Shown: positions 8,869-16,022 of the stretch, one piece after another
Position numbering within the stretch: the first letter of the stretch is position 1
Layout of the letters: each line of letters begins with the position of its first letter
Source of the DNA: Sphingobacterium chungjuense
Lineage (GTDB): Bacteria > Bacteroidota > Bacteroidia > Sphingobacteriales > Sphingobacteriaceae
Assembly: GCF_011316935.1 (NCBI RefSeq)
Contig: NZ_WLYS01000003.1
Location: 496,001-560,000 of the forward strand
Direction: 5' to 3'
Length of the DNA: 64,000 bases
Translations under genes and position numbers: made by a program
The notes under the pieces: model-generated
What the model was told of the DNA's origin: nothing
Seen by the model: only the letters and a program-made list of their open reading frames with translations
Databases searched by the model: none

Positions 8869-9315
8869 TTAGCTTACTTCACCTTTGAGCTGAATCGTTT
8901 GGATATTGTTTTTGGCATTGGATACCACGGTGATGATTTTTTGTTGTTTTCCAGATTGACCATGGCTATCAAAACGCACTTTTACTTCACCTTCGCCATT
9001 TGGAGCAACTGGAGTAGATGTATACTCCGGTGTAGTACAACCACATGAAGTAGATACACGTGATATGATTACGGGCTCTGTACCCGTATTTTTAAATTTG
9101 AAAGTATGATCGACCACTTCACCATCTTTGATCTGTCCAAAGTCGAATGCCTCTTCTGCAAATGAAACTTCGCCATTACCTGTATTGGCTTTAGCAACTT
9201 CTGTCGCGTTTGAACTGGAGTCAGTAGCACTAGTATTTGATGTATTACCTGTATTGTTACAAGCTACGAATAGCAGCAAACCCAAAGCTGCACTTATGTT
9301 ATTGATATATTTCAT
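8869..9315 (-). CDS. DUF1573 lipoprotein
   Basis: 148 residues. The signal ends in the lipobox LLLFVACNN, so Cys at about residue 19 is the lipidation site. A low-complexity Ser/Thr/Asn linker follows, then a DUF1573 Ig-like domain (FDFGQIKDGEVVDHTFKFKN, TEPVIISRVSTSCGCTTPEY). The SCGCT pair is characteristic. Probably a periplasm-facing or surface lipoprotein; function unknown. It sits in the nusB operon, 20 nt after nusB. Confidence 0.88.
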   Translation of the reverse strand: MKYINNISAALGLLLFVACNNTGNTSNTSATDSSSNATEVAKANTGNGEVSFAEEAFDFGQIKDGEVVDHTFKFKNTGTEPVIISRVSTSCGCTTPEYTSTPVAPNGEGEVKVRFDSHGQSGKQQKIITVVSNAKNNIQTIQLKGEVS

Positions 9316-9335
9316 CGCTTTAATTTTTTCTGTAA

Positions 9336-10286
9336 CTAATCTTGCAATCCCCGACCTTCTTTGCGGATACGACCTTGCTGTTTCAAGTCAGAGAGAATTT
9401 TGTCTAAGATACCATTTATAAAGGTACTACTTTTCGCTGTACTGTAATCTTTTGAGATTTCGATGTATTCGTTCATGGTTACCTTTACCGGAATGGTTGG
9501 GAAGTGTAACAATTCGGTAATCGCCATTTGCATCAGCAAGCTATCCATCAATGCAATACGATCTGATTCCCAATTTTTGGTTTTATCGCCCACCAATACC
9601 GCATATTCTTGTTGGTAACGAATCGCTTTGGACAGGAGATCTTGCACATATTCTTGATCTTCCCCCCAGTTAGGCGTAAGATCAGCTAACTTGTTTTTAG
9701 CTGGATTATCATTAGAGAAGTTTTTGAATGTTTTAGCAATCATCGCCTGTAAAACCTCTTTGTCTACCGACCAATCAATAAAACGTGCCTCAAGCGCTTG
9801 TTCTATGTTGGGCGTTTTAAGGATGATTTTCTTAAAAATAAATTTTATGATATCCTTTTCCTTCGCAATAGAACGATCTTCTTCTTGCAAATAAGCGGTA
9901 TACGTATCTGAGGCGGTGAGTTGTGCATAAATAGAACGAACAATCTCCGGATCGAAACTCCAATCTACGTTATATTTCTTCACCTTCTCTACATACTCTC
10001 TATTCTGACGCAGACTATCGATGAACGCATTGTTATTCAACTTCGTTGAAGACAAGAATTTATCTTGCTCAGATGGCAACCATTTTTTCCCACGTCCTTC
10101 CGAGTCAATCACCACATATTCAGCCACTTCATCCAACAAATTCAAGGTCCATATGTACATATGGTCTACCTCTTCGATGCTTCGGAATAAAGCTTTTTCA
10201 AAATCCTTGATACTTTTATCCTCAGTGAGGGAATACGCATAAAGCGCCTGCATAACTTTTACGCGGAGATGTCTTCTGTTTAGCAT
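9336..10286 (-). CDS. nusB: Transcription antitermination factor NusB (long Bacteroidota form)
   Basis: 316 residues. MLNRRHLRVKVMQALYAYSL is the NusB start, and the C-terminal part carries the conserved core (LMQMAITELLHFPTIPVKVTMNEYIEISKDYS, STFINGILDKI). Ordinary NusB is about 140 residues; Bacteroidota versions carry a long central insertion, as here. It binds boxA RNA with NusE during rRNA antitermination. It is probably co-transcribed with the dehydrogenase-like gene 75 nt upstream. Confidence 0.92.
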   Translation of the reverse strand: MLNRRHLRVKVMQALYAYSLTEDKSIKDFEKALFRSIEEVDHMYIWTLNLLDEVAEYVVIDSEGRGKKWLPSEQDKFLSSTKLNNNAFIDSLRQNREYVEKVKKYNVDWSFDPEIVRSIYAQLTASDTYTAYLQEEDRSIAKEKDIIKFIFKKIILKTPNIEQALEARFIDWSVDKEVLQAMIAKTFKNFSNDNPAKNKLADLTPNWGEDQEYVQDLLSKAIRYQQEYAVLVGDKTKNWESDRIALMDSLLMQMAITELLHFPTIPVKVTMNEYIEISKDYSTAKSSTFINGILDKILSDLKQQGRIRKEGRGLQD

Positions 10287-10360
10287 TTTTTAAAGAACGG
10301 GTGTGTATGTAAGAACGAACAATTAAATATGTATTAGTAGATAATAAGCACTTTATGTGC

Positions 10361-11434
10361 TTATTTCAATTTACGAAGGTCAAAGATACGCTTTTCTGCC
10401 AATTGTTTAGCGGCTTCGTAGGTAGATACGTTGTCTTCGTTTGCTTTTTGGATTACGTGGCGTGTCGCTGTATATATATGGCGAATCAAATATTCGGTAC
10501 GTTCTGCTCCGTAACCTTCCAATTCCGAGTAGCAACTAATCAGTGCGCCAGAATTGATCAAAAAGTCGGGTGCGTACAATATGTTATGATCCTTCAATAA
10601 TTGAATCGTACGTTCTTCTTCTTTTAATTGATTGTTGGCAGAGCCTGCAATGACTTTACAACGCATGCGCGGTACAGAATCCGGGTTGACCGTGCCACCC
10701 AAAGCGCATGGCGCATACACATCAATATCGTGTTCAAAGCTAGTAGCATAGGTTAATGGTTCCGCTTTGTATTTCGCTGCGATTTTCATTTTGCGTTCTT
10801 CGGTCATATCGGTCACATATACACGCGCATTTTCGCCCCGCAATAGCGCTACTAAATGCTCACCAACGCTACCAACGCCTTCTACCGCGATCTTGCGACC
10901 CGCTAAGTTGTCGTCTCCGTACAATTCTTTGATCGCCGCCTTGATGCCATAAAACACCCCTTTCGCTGCAAAAACCGTCGTATCACCCGCTCCATTTAAT
11001 GAAGCCGGTAAACCTGCTACATAATCCGTTTCGGCATGAATATGCTCTAAATCGATTTGAGAGGTACCTACATCGGTACTAGCAATAAAATTACCATTCA
11101 ATCCTTCTACAAACCGCCCGAATCGGCGCATCAATAATTCAGTTTTCTCGGTGCGATGATTTCCTAAAATAATTGCACTACCACCGCCTAAGTTCAGACC
11201 CGCCAAAGAGGCTTTGTACGTAATGGCTTTGGACAAACGCAATGCATCTTCAATGGCATCATCAAAAGATTCATAAGGCAACATTCGCACTCCGCCGATT
11301 GCGGGACCTAATGTCGTATCGTGAATGGCTACGATAGCTTGCAATCCAACTTCTGGATCTTGACAAAAAAATAAATTTTGGTGATCCGATGATTTCATCA
11401 AATCAAACAAAGAATGGCCTTGTTGCTGACTCAT
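10361..11434 (-). CDS. Glu/Leu/Phe/Val dehydrogenase-family protein with altered catalytic lysine
   Basis: 357 residues from the ATG at 11434. A longer frame to 11464 is unlikely, because a promoter box lies at 11462-11469. The family signature region reads YKASLAGLNLGGGSAIILG: the substrate-binding lysine (YK) is kept, but the usual GGGK catalytic lysine is Ser. DVGT and the Rossmann motif VEGVGSVGEHL are present. Typical members oxidatively deaminate leucine or other branched amino acids with NAD+. The missing lysine makes catalysis doubtful. It lies upstream of nusB in the same direction. Confidence 0.8.
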   Translation of the reverse strand: MSQQQGHSLFDLMKSSDHQNLFFCQDPEVGLQAIVAIHDTTLGPAIGGVRMLPYESFDDAIEDALRLSKAITYKASLAGLNLGGGSAIILGNHRTEKTELLMRRFGRFVEGLNGNFIASTDVGTSQIDLEHIHAETDYVAGLPASLNGAGDTTVFAAKGVFYGIKAAIKELYGDDNLAGRKIAVEGVGSVGEHLVALLRGENARVYVTDMTEERKMKIAAKYKAEPLTYATSFEHDIDVYAPCALGGTVNPDSVPRMRCKVIAGSANNQLKEEERTIQLLKDHNILYAPDFLINSGALISCYSELEGYGAERTEYLIRHIYTATRHVIQKANEDNVSTYEAAKQLAEKRIFDLRKLK

Positions 11435-11461
11435 GGTACTTGTATAAAGAATTATGCTCCG

Positions 11462-11469
11462 CAAAATTA
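11462..11469 (-). promoter_or_regulatory. -7 promoter box for the dehydrogenase-nusB operon
   Basis: The minus strand reads TAATTTTG, matching TAnnTTTG, about 27 nt before the ATG at 11434. This decides between the two possible starts. Confidence 0.5.
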
Positions 11470-11571
11470 GAAATAATATTCCACGTGCAGAATTTTATTC
11501 CATCAAATACTAAGCTGCCTACAGCGCGTGATTTACGTCAAAATTTAAAAATCAGATCGCAGATATTTACG

Positions 11572-11579
11572 TACTTTTG
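11572..11579 (+). promoter_or_regulatory. -7 promoter box directly before the ABC exporter
   Basis: TACTTTTG is followed by only 6 nt before the ATG at 11586. The transcript is therefore predicted to be nearly leaderless. Confidence 0.45.
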
Positions 11580-11585
11580 TACTAC

Positions 11586-13364
11586 ATGAAAGAGCTTTCG
11601 TACCTCAATAAATATTTTTATAAATACCGTTGGCATGTACTCCCCGGTATTCTATTTGTCATCATTTCCAACTACTTCGGCATCTTGCCTGCGCAGGTTA
11701 TTCGCGAAGCATTCGACTTGGTGCAAGAAAATATTGATATGTATCGTCTATACGACGGATTTGAGCGTCAAAACGTGATTTATAGCGTCTTTGGCAGTAG
11801 TTTATTATTTTTCGGTGTGGTGGTATTGGTTCTTGCCTTGATCAGGGGAATCTTCTTATTTCTGATGCGTCAAACCTTGATTCTCACTTCCAGAAGGATT
11901 GAATATGACATCAAAAATGAGATTTACGAACACTATCAGGCACTGGATTTCAGCTTTTATCGCCGAAACAATACCGGTGATTTGATGAATCGTGTGACGG
12001 AAGACGTGAATCAGGTACGTAACTACCTTGGTCCAGCGATTATGTATGCCATCAATACTATTGTATTGTCGATTATGATTATCTATGCCATGTACAGCGT
12101 CAATGCTACTTTGGCTACGTATTCATTATTGCCTATACCAATTTTGGCTGCCGTGATATTGGTGGTCAACAAAGTGATCAATCAGCGTAGTACGCGCATT
12201 CAAGCGAAGCTTTCTAAACTATCTTCTTTTGTACAAGAAACATTTTCAGGCATTCGGGTAGTCAAAACTTATACGAAGGAGAAGCAAAAACTAGGCATGT
12301 TTGCCACGGAGAGCAACGAATACAAAGATCGTATGCTAGATTTAGTACGTGTACAGGCCTATTTTTTTCCGCTTATTATTTTGTTGATAGGCCTAAGTAC
12401 GATCATCACGGTGTATGTTGGTGGTCTGGAATTGAGCAAGGGTAATATTACGGCAGGTAATATTGCCGAGTTTATTATCTACGTGAATCAATTAACATTT
12501 CCGGCGATGTCATTGGCTTGGGTGACTTCCTTGATTCAACGTGCCGCCGCTTCGCAAAAACGTATTAACGAATTTTTGCACACGGAATCGGATATTCCTG
12601 ATGGTACGGTTGACGAAGAATTGAAAGGACGCATCAAGATTGAGAACTTGTCGTACACGTATGAAACAACAGGTATACAGGCGTTGAAAAATATTGATCT
12701 GGATATTGCACCGGGTACTACGGTGGCATTAATCGGCCGTACTGGTTCTGGCAAGACTACCTTGGCCAATATGCTGCTTCGTATGTTTGATACCGACGAA
12801 GGACGTATCTTATATGATAATCACGATATTCGTGATCTTCAAACGACAAGTTTGCGCAGTCAGATTGGATTCGTACCGCAACAGGTATTTCTTTTTTCAG
12901 ACACCATTGCGCGTAATATTGCTTTCGGTTTGGATACGCAAGATGACGACAAGATCGAACAGGCAGCACGCGATGCAGCTGTATACGACAATATTGTCCG
13001 ATTTGAAGAAGGTTTTGAAACGTATATTGGTGAACGCGGCGTCACCTTGTCCGGCGGACAGAAACAACGACTTTCTATCGCTCGTGCTTTGGTAAAAGAT
13101 CCTCAAATCTTGATCTTCGATGATTGTCTATCGGCGGTGGATACCAAGACCGAGGAAGAGATCTTGCACAACTTATCAAGAATCATGGAAGGCAAAACAA
13201 CCATCTTCATCGCGCACAGGATCTCAACCATCAAAAATGCAGACCTCATCGTGGTGATGGATAGAGGTGAGATCGTAGAACGCGGTACACATGAATCGCT
13301 CTTGCAACAGCAAGGCGAGTATGCCAACCTGTACGAAATGCAACTGCTCGAAACTGCGGAATAA
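11586..13364 (+). CDS. ABC exporter, MsbA/multidrug type (fused TMD-NBD)
   Basis: About 592 residues from ATG 11586; a TTG three codons upstream also keeps the frame. Six membrane helices occupy roughly residues 15-310. The nucleotide-binding domain has Walker A GRTGSGKTT (~385), Q-loop QIGFVPQQ, signature LSGGQKQRLSIARAL (~488), Walker B ILIFDDCLSAVD and H-loop IFIAHRIST. The residue after Walker B is Asp where an active site normally has Glu, as in the degenerate site of some heterodimeric exporters. Substrate unknown (lipid or drug export). It is divergent from the dehydrogenase gene and single. Confidence 0.92.
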   Translation: MKELSYLNKYFYKYRWHVLPGILFVIISNYFGILPAQVIREAFDLVQENIDMYRLYDGFERQNVIYSVFGSSLLFFGVVVLVLALIRGIFLFLMRQTLILTSRRIEYDIKNEIYEHYQALDFSFYRRNNTGDLMNRVTEDVNQVRNYLGPAIMYAINTIVLSIMIIYAMYSVNATLATYSLLPIPILAAVILVVNKVINQRSTRIQAKLSKLSSFVQETFSGIRVVKTYTKEKQKLGMFATESNEYKDRMLDLVRVQAYFFPLIILLIGLSTIITVYVGGLELSKGNITAGNIAEFIIYVNQLTFPAMSLAWVTSLIQRAAASQKRINEFLHTESDIPDGTVDEELKGRIKIENLSYTYETTGIQALKNIDLDIAPGTTVALIGRTGSGKTTLANMLLRMFDTDEGRILYDNHDIRDLQTTSLRSQIGFVPQQVFLFSDTIARNIAFGLDTQDDDKIEQAARDAAVYDNIVRFEEGFETYIGERGVTLSGGQKQRLSIARALVKDPQILIFDDCLSAVDTKTEEEILHNLSRIMEGKTTIFIAHRISTIKNADLIVVMDRGEIVERGTHESLLQQQGEYANLYEMQLLETAE

Positions 13365-13389
13365 GCGATGTTTTTTGTATGGATTTTGT

Positions 13390-13419
13390 TTTGATATATT
13401 AGCCGAAATAGTATATTTG
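13390..13419 (+). promoter_or_regulatory. Native promoter of the left tRNA-Ala copy
   Basis: TTTG at 13390-13393, an 18-nt spacer and TATATTTG at 13412-13419 fit the Bacteroidota promoter. It lies just 19 nt before the tRNA, in chromosomal DNA outside the prophage. Confidence 0.7.
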
Positions 13420-13434
13420 CATGCAATTCAAATA

Positions 13435-13513
13435 CAACGGGGGATTAGCTCATTTGGCTAGAGCGCTTCGCTGGCAGTGAAGAGGTGATCGGTTCGAATC
13501 CGATATTCTCCAC
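13435..13513 (+). repeat. attL: 79-bp direct repeat containing tRNA-Ala
   Basis: This 79-bp segment is identical to 48449-48527, and sequence on both sides of the pair diverges. The two copies bracket the prophage, so they are the integration products of a tyrosine recombinase that uses tRNA-Ala. The distance between copies gives an element of 35,014 bp. Confidence 0.9.
13439..13512 (+). tRNA. tRNA-Ala(GGC), left copy at attL
   Basis: 74 nt folds as a full cloverleaf: acceptor GGGGGAT with ATTCTCC (two G-U pairs), D-stem GCTC/GAGC, anticodon stem CTTCG/TGAAG with loop CTGGCAG (anticodon GGC), T-stem ATCGG/CCGAT, discriminator A. The chromosomal promoter is intact. It is followed by CG rather than CCA, so CCA would have to be added enzymatically. 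Confidence 0.93.
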
Positions 13514-14018
13514 GTAAACTATTGTTTTTCAATAACTTACAACATTTAAAAGGGGTTTAGGTTAATACTTAAATCCCTTTCTTTCTGCGTGTTACAACGG
13601 TTTAAAGATACAAATTCCTGCCTTATTCTCCACTAAAATTTTAAATAAATTAGTATAAGATTTATTCGTAAATCTACAGAAATCGGCTATTCTTGGCAGA
13701 CTTTTGGCAGAGTTTTTTGTGCGCTATTTAGTGGAGAATATAGAGAGAATTTTTATTCGAACCTAAATTTGATCAAACCAAAATTATCTGGTCTTATAAA
13801 TGATCTGGTGAAGTCTGGGATGTACTAAGATGGTAAGGGGAGAAAAGTATTTGGAGGTGGGAAAAGAGACAGTGGGGCTTACTTTGGGGATAAATCACCA
13901 ACTACCTAACTACCTATTAATCAAAACACTTAACTATCCAAAAGGTGGTAATAAAAGTATTTATTAAAATATTCCAATCTTATATAAATCTATTTAAAAT
14001 CGGATTATTTTGTTTTAG
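13514..14018. other. Left attP arm, noncoding
   Basis: No gene is seen. A perfect 14-bp inverted repeat is at 13624-13637 (TATTCTCCACTAAA) and 13727-13740; its first ten bases equal the 3' end of the tRNA core. TTGGCAGA occurs at 13693-13700 and TTGGCAGAGTT at 13704-13714; the latter recurs in inverted form at 48390-48400 on the other arm. These look like integrase or excisionase arm sites. The remainder, to 14018, is AT-rich without further clear structure. Confidence 0.6.
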
Positions 14019-14876
14019 TTATGTATTATTTGGTTTTATTCTCTCAATAATTTCATCAAAATTATAGTCAACGATGTTTTCATCCATCAAACGATATCTT
14101 GTAGTTCTGCAAACTTCTAAAGCGGATATTAATCCGCCAAACATAGTATCATTTACAGCTCTCAGATCTAAATCGTAGTTTCGTACTTTTACCATTTCTT
14201 TGTTATACATTTCGATCTGATTGTGAATATAGTAATAATTGGCAACTGACGTAAGATAAACTTTGTAGCAGTCGTGAAGTTTGGATATCCGATCATTATA
14301 TGTACTTCCACTATCTTCAATTAACTTTCTAATGTGGTTAATGAGTAAGGTAAATTTCAGTGGAAGATTATCGTAATACAAAGCATACATATGGCCTCGA
14401 CCGCTAATGCTTAGCTTTGATCTAACAAGAAACCTTTCTATGTTATGATTCAGCAATAGCGCTGTTGTTACCACTACTCTCACCGCTTCTAGCTTGCTAA
14501 TTATATCTGTGATCTCTTTTGTATTTATTTGCAAGTCGTCAATAAGCAGCTCCACATCACTAATTTTCTTAATATCCAAATCAAGTTGGCGGTAAACTAC
14601 ATCCAGAACTCTATTATATTCTGTATCCTTTTTCTGATCGTCTATTTGCTTCTGTTGTTGTATAAAATTGGCATAAAGAAATATGATTGATACTGCTGTT
14701 GCTATAAGTGCTGTAAAGGATATAGCATTACTTGTTGTTTCCCATCCGAATTGAGATAGAACCGTACCACCAAATAGAGTGAATGAAAGTATAAATAAGC
14801 AGAATATACCACCTAGAACTAAAAGTGAAATTAATAACGTTGATAGCTTAAATTTGATCTCTTTATCCTTTATCAT
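14019..14876 (-). CDS. Two-TM coiled-coil protein, possible AbiC-like phage-exclusion protein
   Basis: 285 residues from ATG 14876 (MIKDKEIKFKLSTLLISLL); an upstream TTG frame start overlaps the promoter box and is rejected. Two membrane helices (residues ~10-35 and ~45-65) are followed by a coiled coil (QQQKQIDDQKKD) and a helical C-terminal domain. Topology and the pattern around YYDNLPLKFTLLINHIRKLIE recall putative phage abortive-infection proteins (putAbiC), but similarity is by eye only. It sits alone at the attL end with its own promoter, a common place for lysogeny-expressed exclusion genes. Base composition is AT-rich like the prophage. Confidence 0.5.
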   Translation of the reverse strand: MIKDKEIKFKLSTLLISLLVLGGIFCLFILSFTLFGGTVLSQFGWETTSNAISFTALIATAVSIIFLYANFIQQQKQIDDQKKDTEYNRVLDVVYRQLDLDIKKISDVELLIDDLQINTKEITDIISKLEAVRVVVTTALLLNHNIERFLVRSKLSISGRGHMYALYYDNLPLKFTLLINHIRKLIEDSGSTYNDRISKLHDCYKVYLTSVANYYYIHNQIEMYNKEMVKVRNYDLDLRAVNDTMFGGLISALEVCRTTRYRLMDENIVDYNFDEIIERIKPNNT

Positions 14877-14897
14877 AATCTGGTTAATATCTTGATG

Positions 14898-14905
14898 CAA
14901 ATATA
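14898..14905 (-). promoter_or_regulatory. -7 promoter box for the AbiC-like gene
   Basis: The minus strand reads TATATTTG, an exact TAnnTTTG match, 21 nt before ATG 14876. The promoter suggests expression in the lysogen, separate from the late operon. Confidence 0.55.
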
Positions 14906-15017
14906 ATCCTTTGGTTGTTGCTAAGTTAATGATATAAGTATGGCTATTGTTATTGCGAAGATAATTAGAGTTACTAGATTAATACATCCTCTATGCCTAT
15001 TTATTGTTTGGGTATAT

Positions 15018-15227
15018 CTAGACATATTCCTTGACCAAAAATCCCAACCAAAATGCATCTACTTGTTTAAACTCGCTACCATCCTTTGGTGTGAAGTTTA
15101 CCCAACTGTTTTTGATTCCTAGATCATAGTCTATATGACATAGTAGCTTTATTCCCTTTCCCTGTATTGAATCCTCTAATGCTTCCAAGATTGAAAGTAT
15201 TATGTAGTCTTGCGCGGTAATCATCAT
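15018..15227 (-). CDS. Hypothetical small prophage protein (69 aa)
   Basis: About 69 residues from ATG 15227 (MMITAQDYIILSILEALE); a TTG three codons upstream overlaps the promoter box. Not recognised; no membrane segment or HTH is evident, and it ends FWLGFLVKEYV. A TAGTTTTG promoter box lies 6 nt before the start, overlapped by an inverted repeat, so it appears to have a regulated promoter of its own. It is located between the AbiC-like gene and the late-operon terminators. Confidence 0.45.
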   Translation of the reverse strand: MMITAQDYIILSILEALEDSIQGKGIKLLCHIDYDLGIKNSWVNFTPKDGSEFKQVDAFWLGFLVKEYV

Positions 15228-15233
15228 AACTTT

Positions 15234-15258
15234 CAAAACTAGATATACTCTAATCTAG
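15234..15258 (-). promoter_or_regulatory. Promoter box with overlapping operator-like inverted repeat
   Basis: The minus strand reads TAGTTTTG at 15241-15234. CTAGAT (15239-15244) and ATCTAG (15253-15258) form an inverted repeat with an 8-bp spacer lying over the promoter, in the position expected for a repressor site. Confidence 0.4.
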
Positions 15259-15423
15259 TTTGTTACGGTTTCCCCTATTTAGGGTTATTTAACCTTTTCT
15301 TTTTAATCTACAAATAATATGGGGATGTATAGTATTTTTAAGCTTCAGAAATTAGTTCTAAGCAACTATCTATATACAGGTAGAATCTTTATATCAGATG
15401 GTGATGCAATCGCTTAGATCGTC

Positions 15424-15684
15424 TTATTTAAAGTATTCAGTATTTAATTGGGAAATATAGGTTTTTAGGTTGTCTATTGAAATCCTGAATGGATATATAT
15501 TAGTGAATTCACCACCGCAATAGCCTATTAGTACGATGGTTTGATCTACGGTATAATTGGTAATTGTAGCTATAATTAAGGAGCGTAGATAATCTATTTG
15601 TTCAGCCGTGTATGCTTTATTGATCAGCGGATCATCTTTGAGGAAAGAATCAACTATTAATACTTTAACAAGATGCTGTCCCAT
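15424..15684 (-). CDS. Hypothetical small prophage protein (86 aa)
   Basis: About 86 residues from ATG 15684 (MGQHLVKVLIVDSFLKDDP). A longer frame to 15732 would run through a terminator hairpin, so the shorter start is preferred. Alpha/beta character (VKVLIVD, IVLIGYCGG, ISIDNLKTYIS). Not recognised. It lies downstream of three terminators of the late operon, so it probably depends on readthrough or on a weak promoter not identified here. Confidence 0.45.
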   Translation of the reverse strand: MGQHLVKVLIVDSFLKDDPLINKAYTAEQIDYLRSLIIATITNYTVDQTIVLIGYCGGEFTNIYPFRISIDNLKTYISQLNTEYFK

Positions 15685-15705
15685 TCTACAATAGTTTAAA
15701 TTTCT

Positions 15706-15738
15706 AAAAAACCCCACTACGCGCAAGAGCAATGGGGT
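15706..15738 (-). terminator. Minus-strand terminator 3 after the late operon
   Basis: ACCCCA (15711-15716) pairs with TGGGGT (15733-15738); on the minus strand the stem is followed by six T (15706-15711). Last of three terminators in series. Confidence 0.6.
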
Positions 15739-15831
15739 CGGTTTTCTATCATTTACTTAGTAGTACCTATTGGGATAGGTAGAAAGCGTAAGCAATATAG
15801 CAAATTTTTGCTATTCATAATAAAATTACAC

Positions 15832-15868
15832 AAAAAAAACCCCCACCTACATCTACTATTGGTGGGGG
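15832..15868 (-). terminator. Minus-strand terminator 2 after the late operon
   Basis: CCCCCACC (15840-15847) pairs exactly with GGTGGGGG (15861-15868), followed on the minus strand by eight T. Strong intrinsic terminator. No gene lies in 15733-16022. Confidence 0.75.
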
Positions 15869-15933
15869 ATCTACCTAATTTATCTTCTGCTTTGGGAGCA
15901 GTGGATTGGCCAAAGGTACACTTTTATACATAT

Positions 15934-15968
15934 AAAAAAACCCTCACCTTATCTGCCAAAAGTGAGGG
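15934..15968 (-). terminator. Minus-strand terminator 1 after the late operon
   Basis: CCCTCAC (15941-15947) pairs with GTGAGGG (15962-15968), then seven T on the minus strand. It lies about 55 bp past the end of the last tail gene. Confidence 0.75.
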
Positions 15969-16022
15969 AATAATTTACTTAACTATTTAAATCTACAGTT
16001 ATTAGTGGGATTTTGTAGAACC

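Noticed and set aside
15808..15990. 60-codon plus-strand ORF
   Set aside because: It is made of two terminator hairpins and poly-A tracts of the late operon, so it is an accident of structure.
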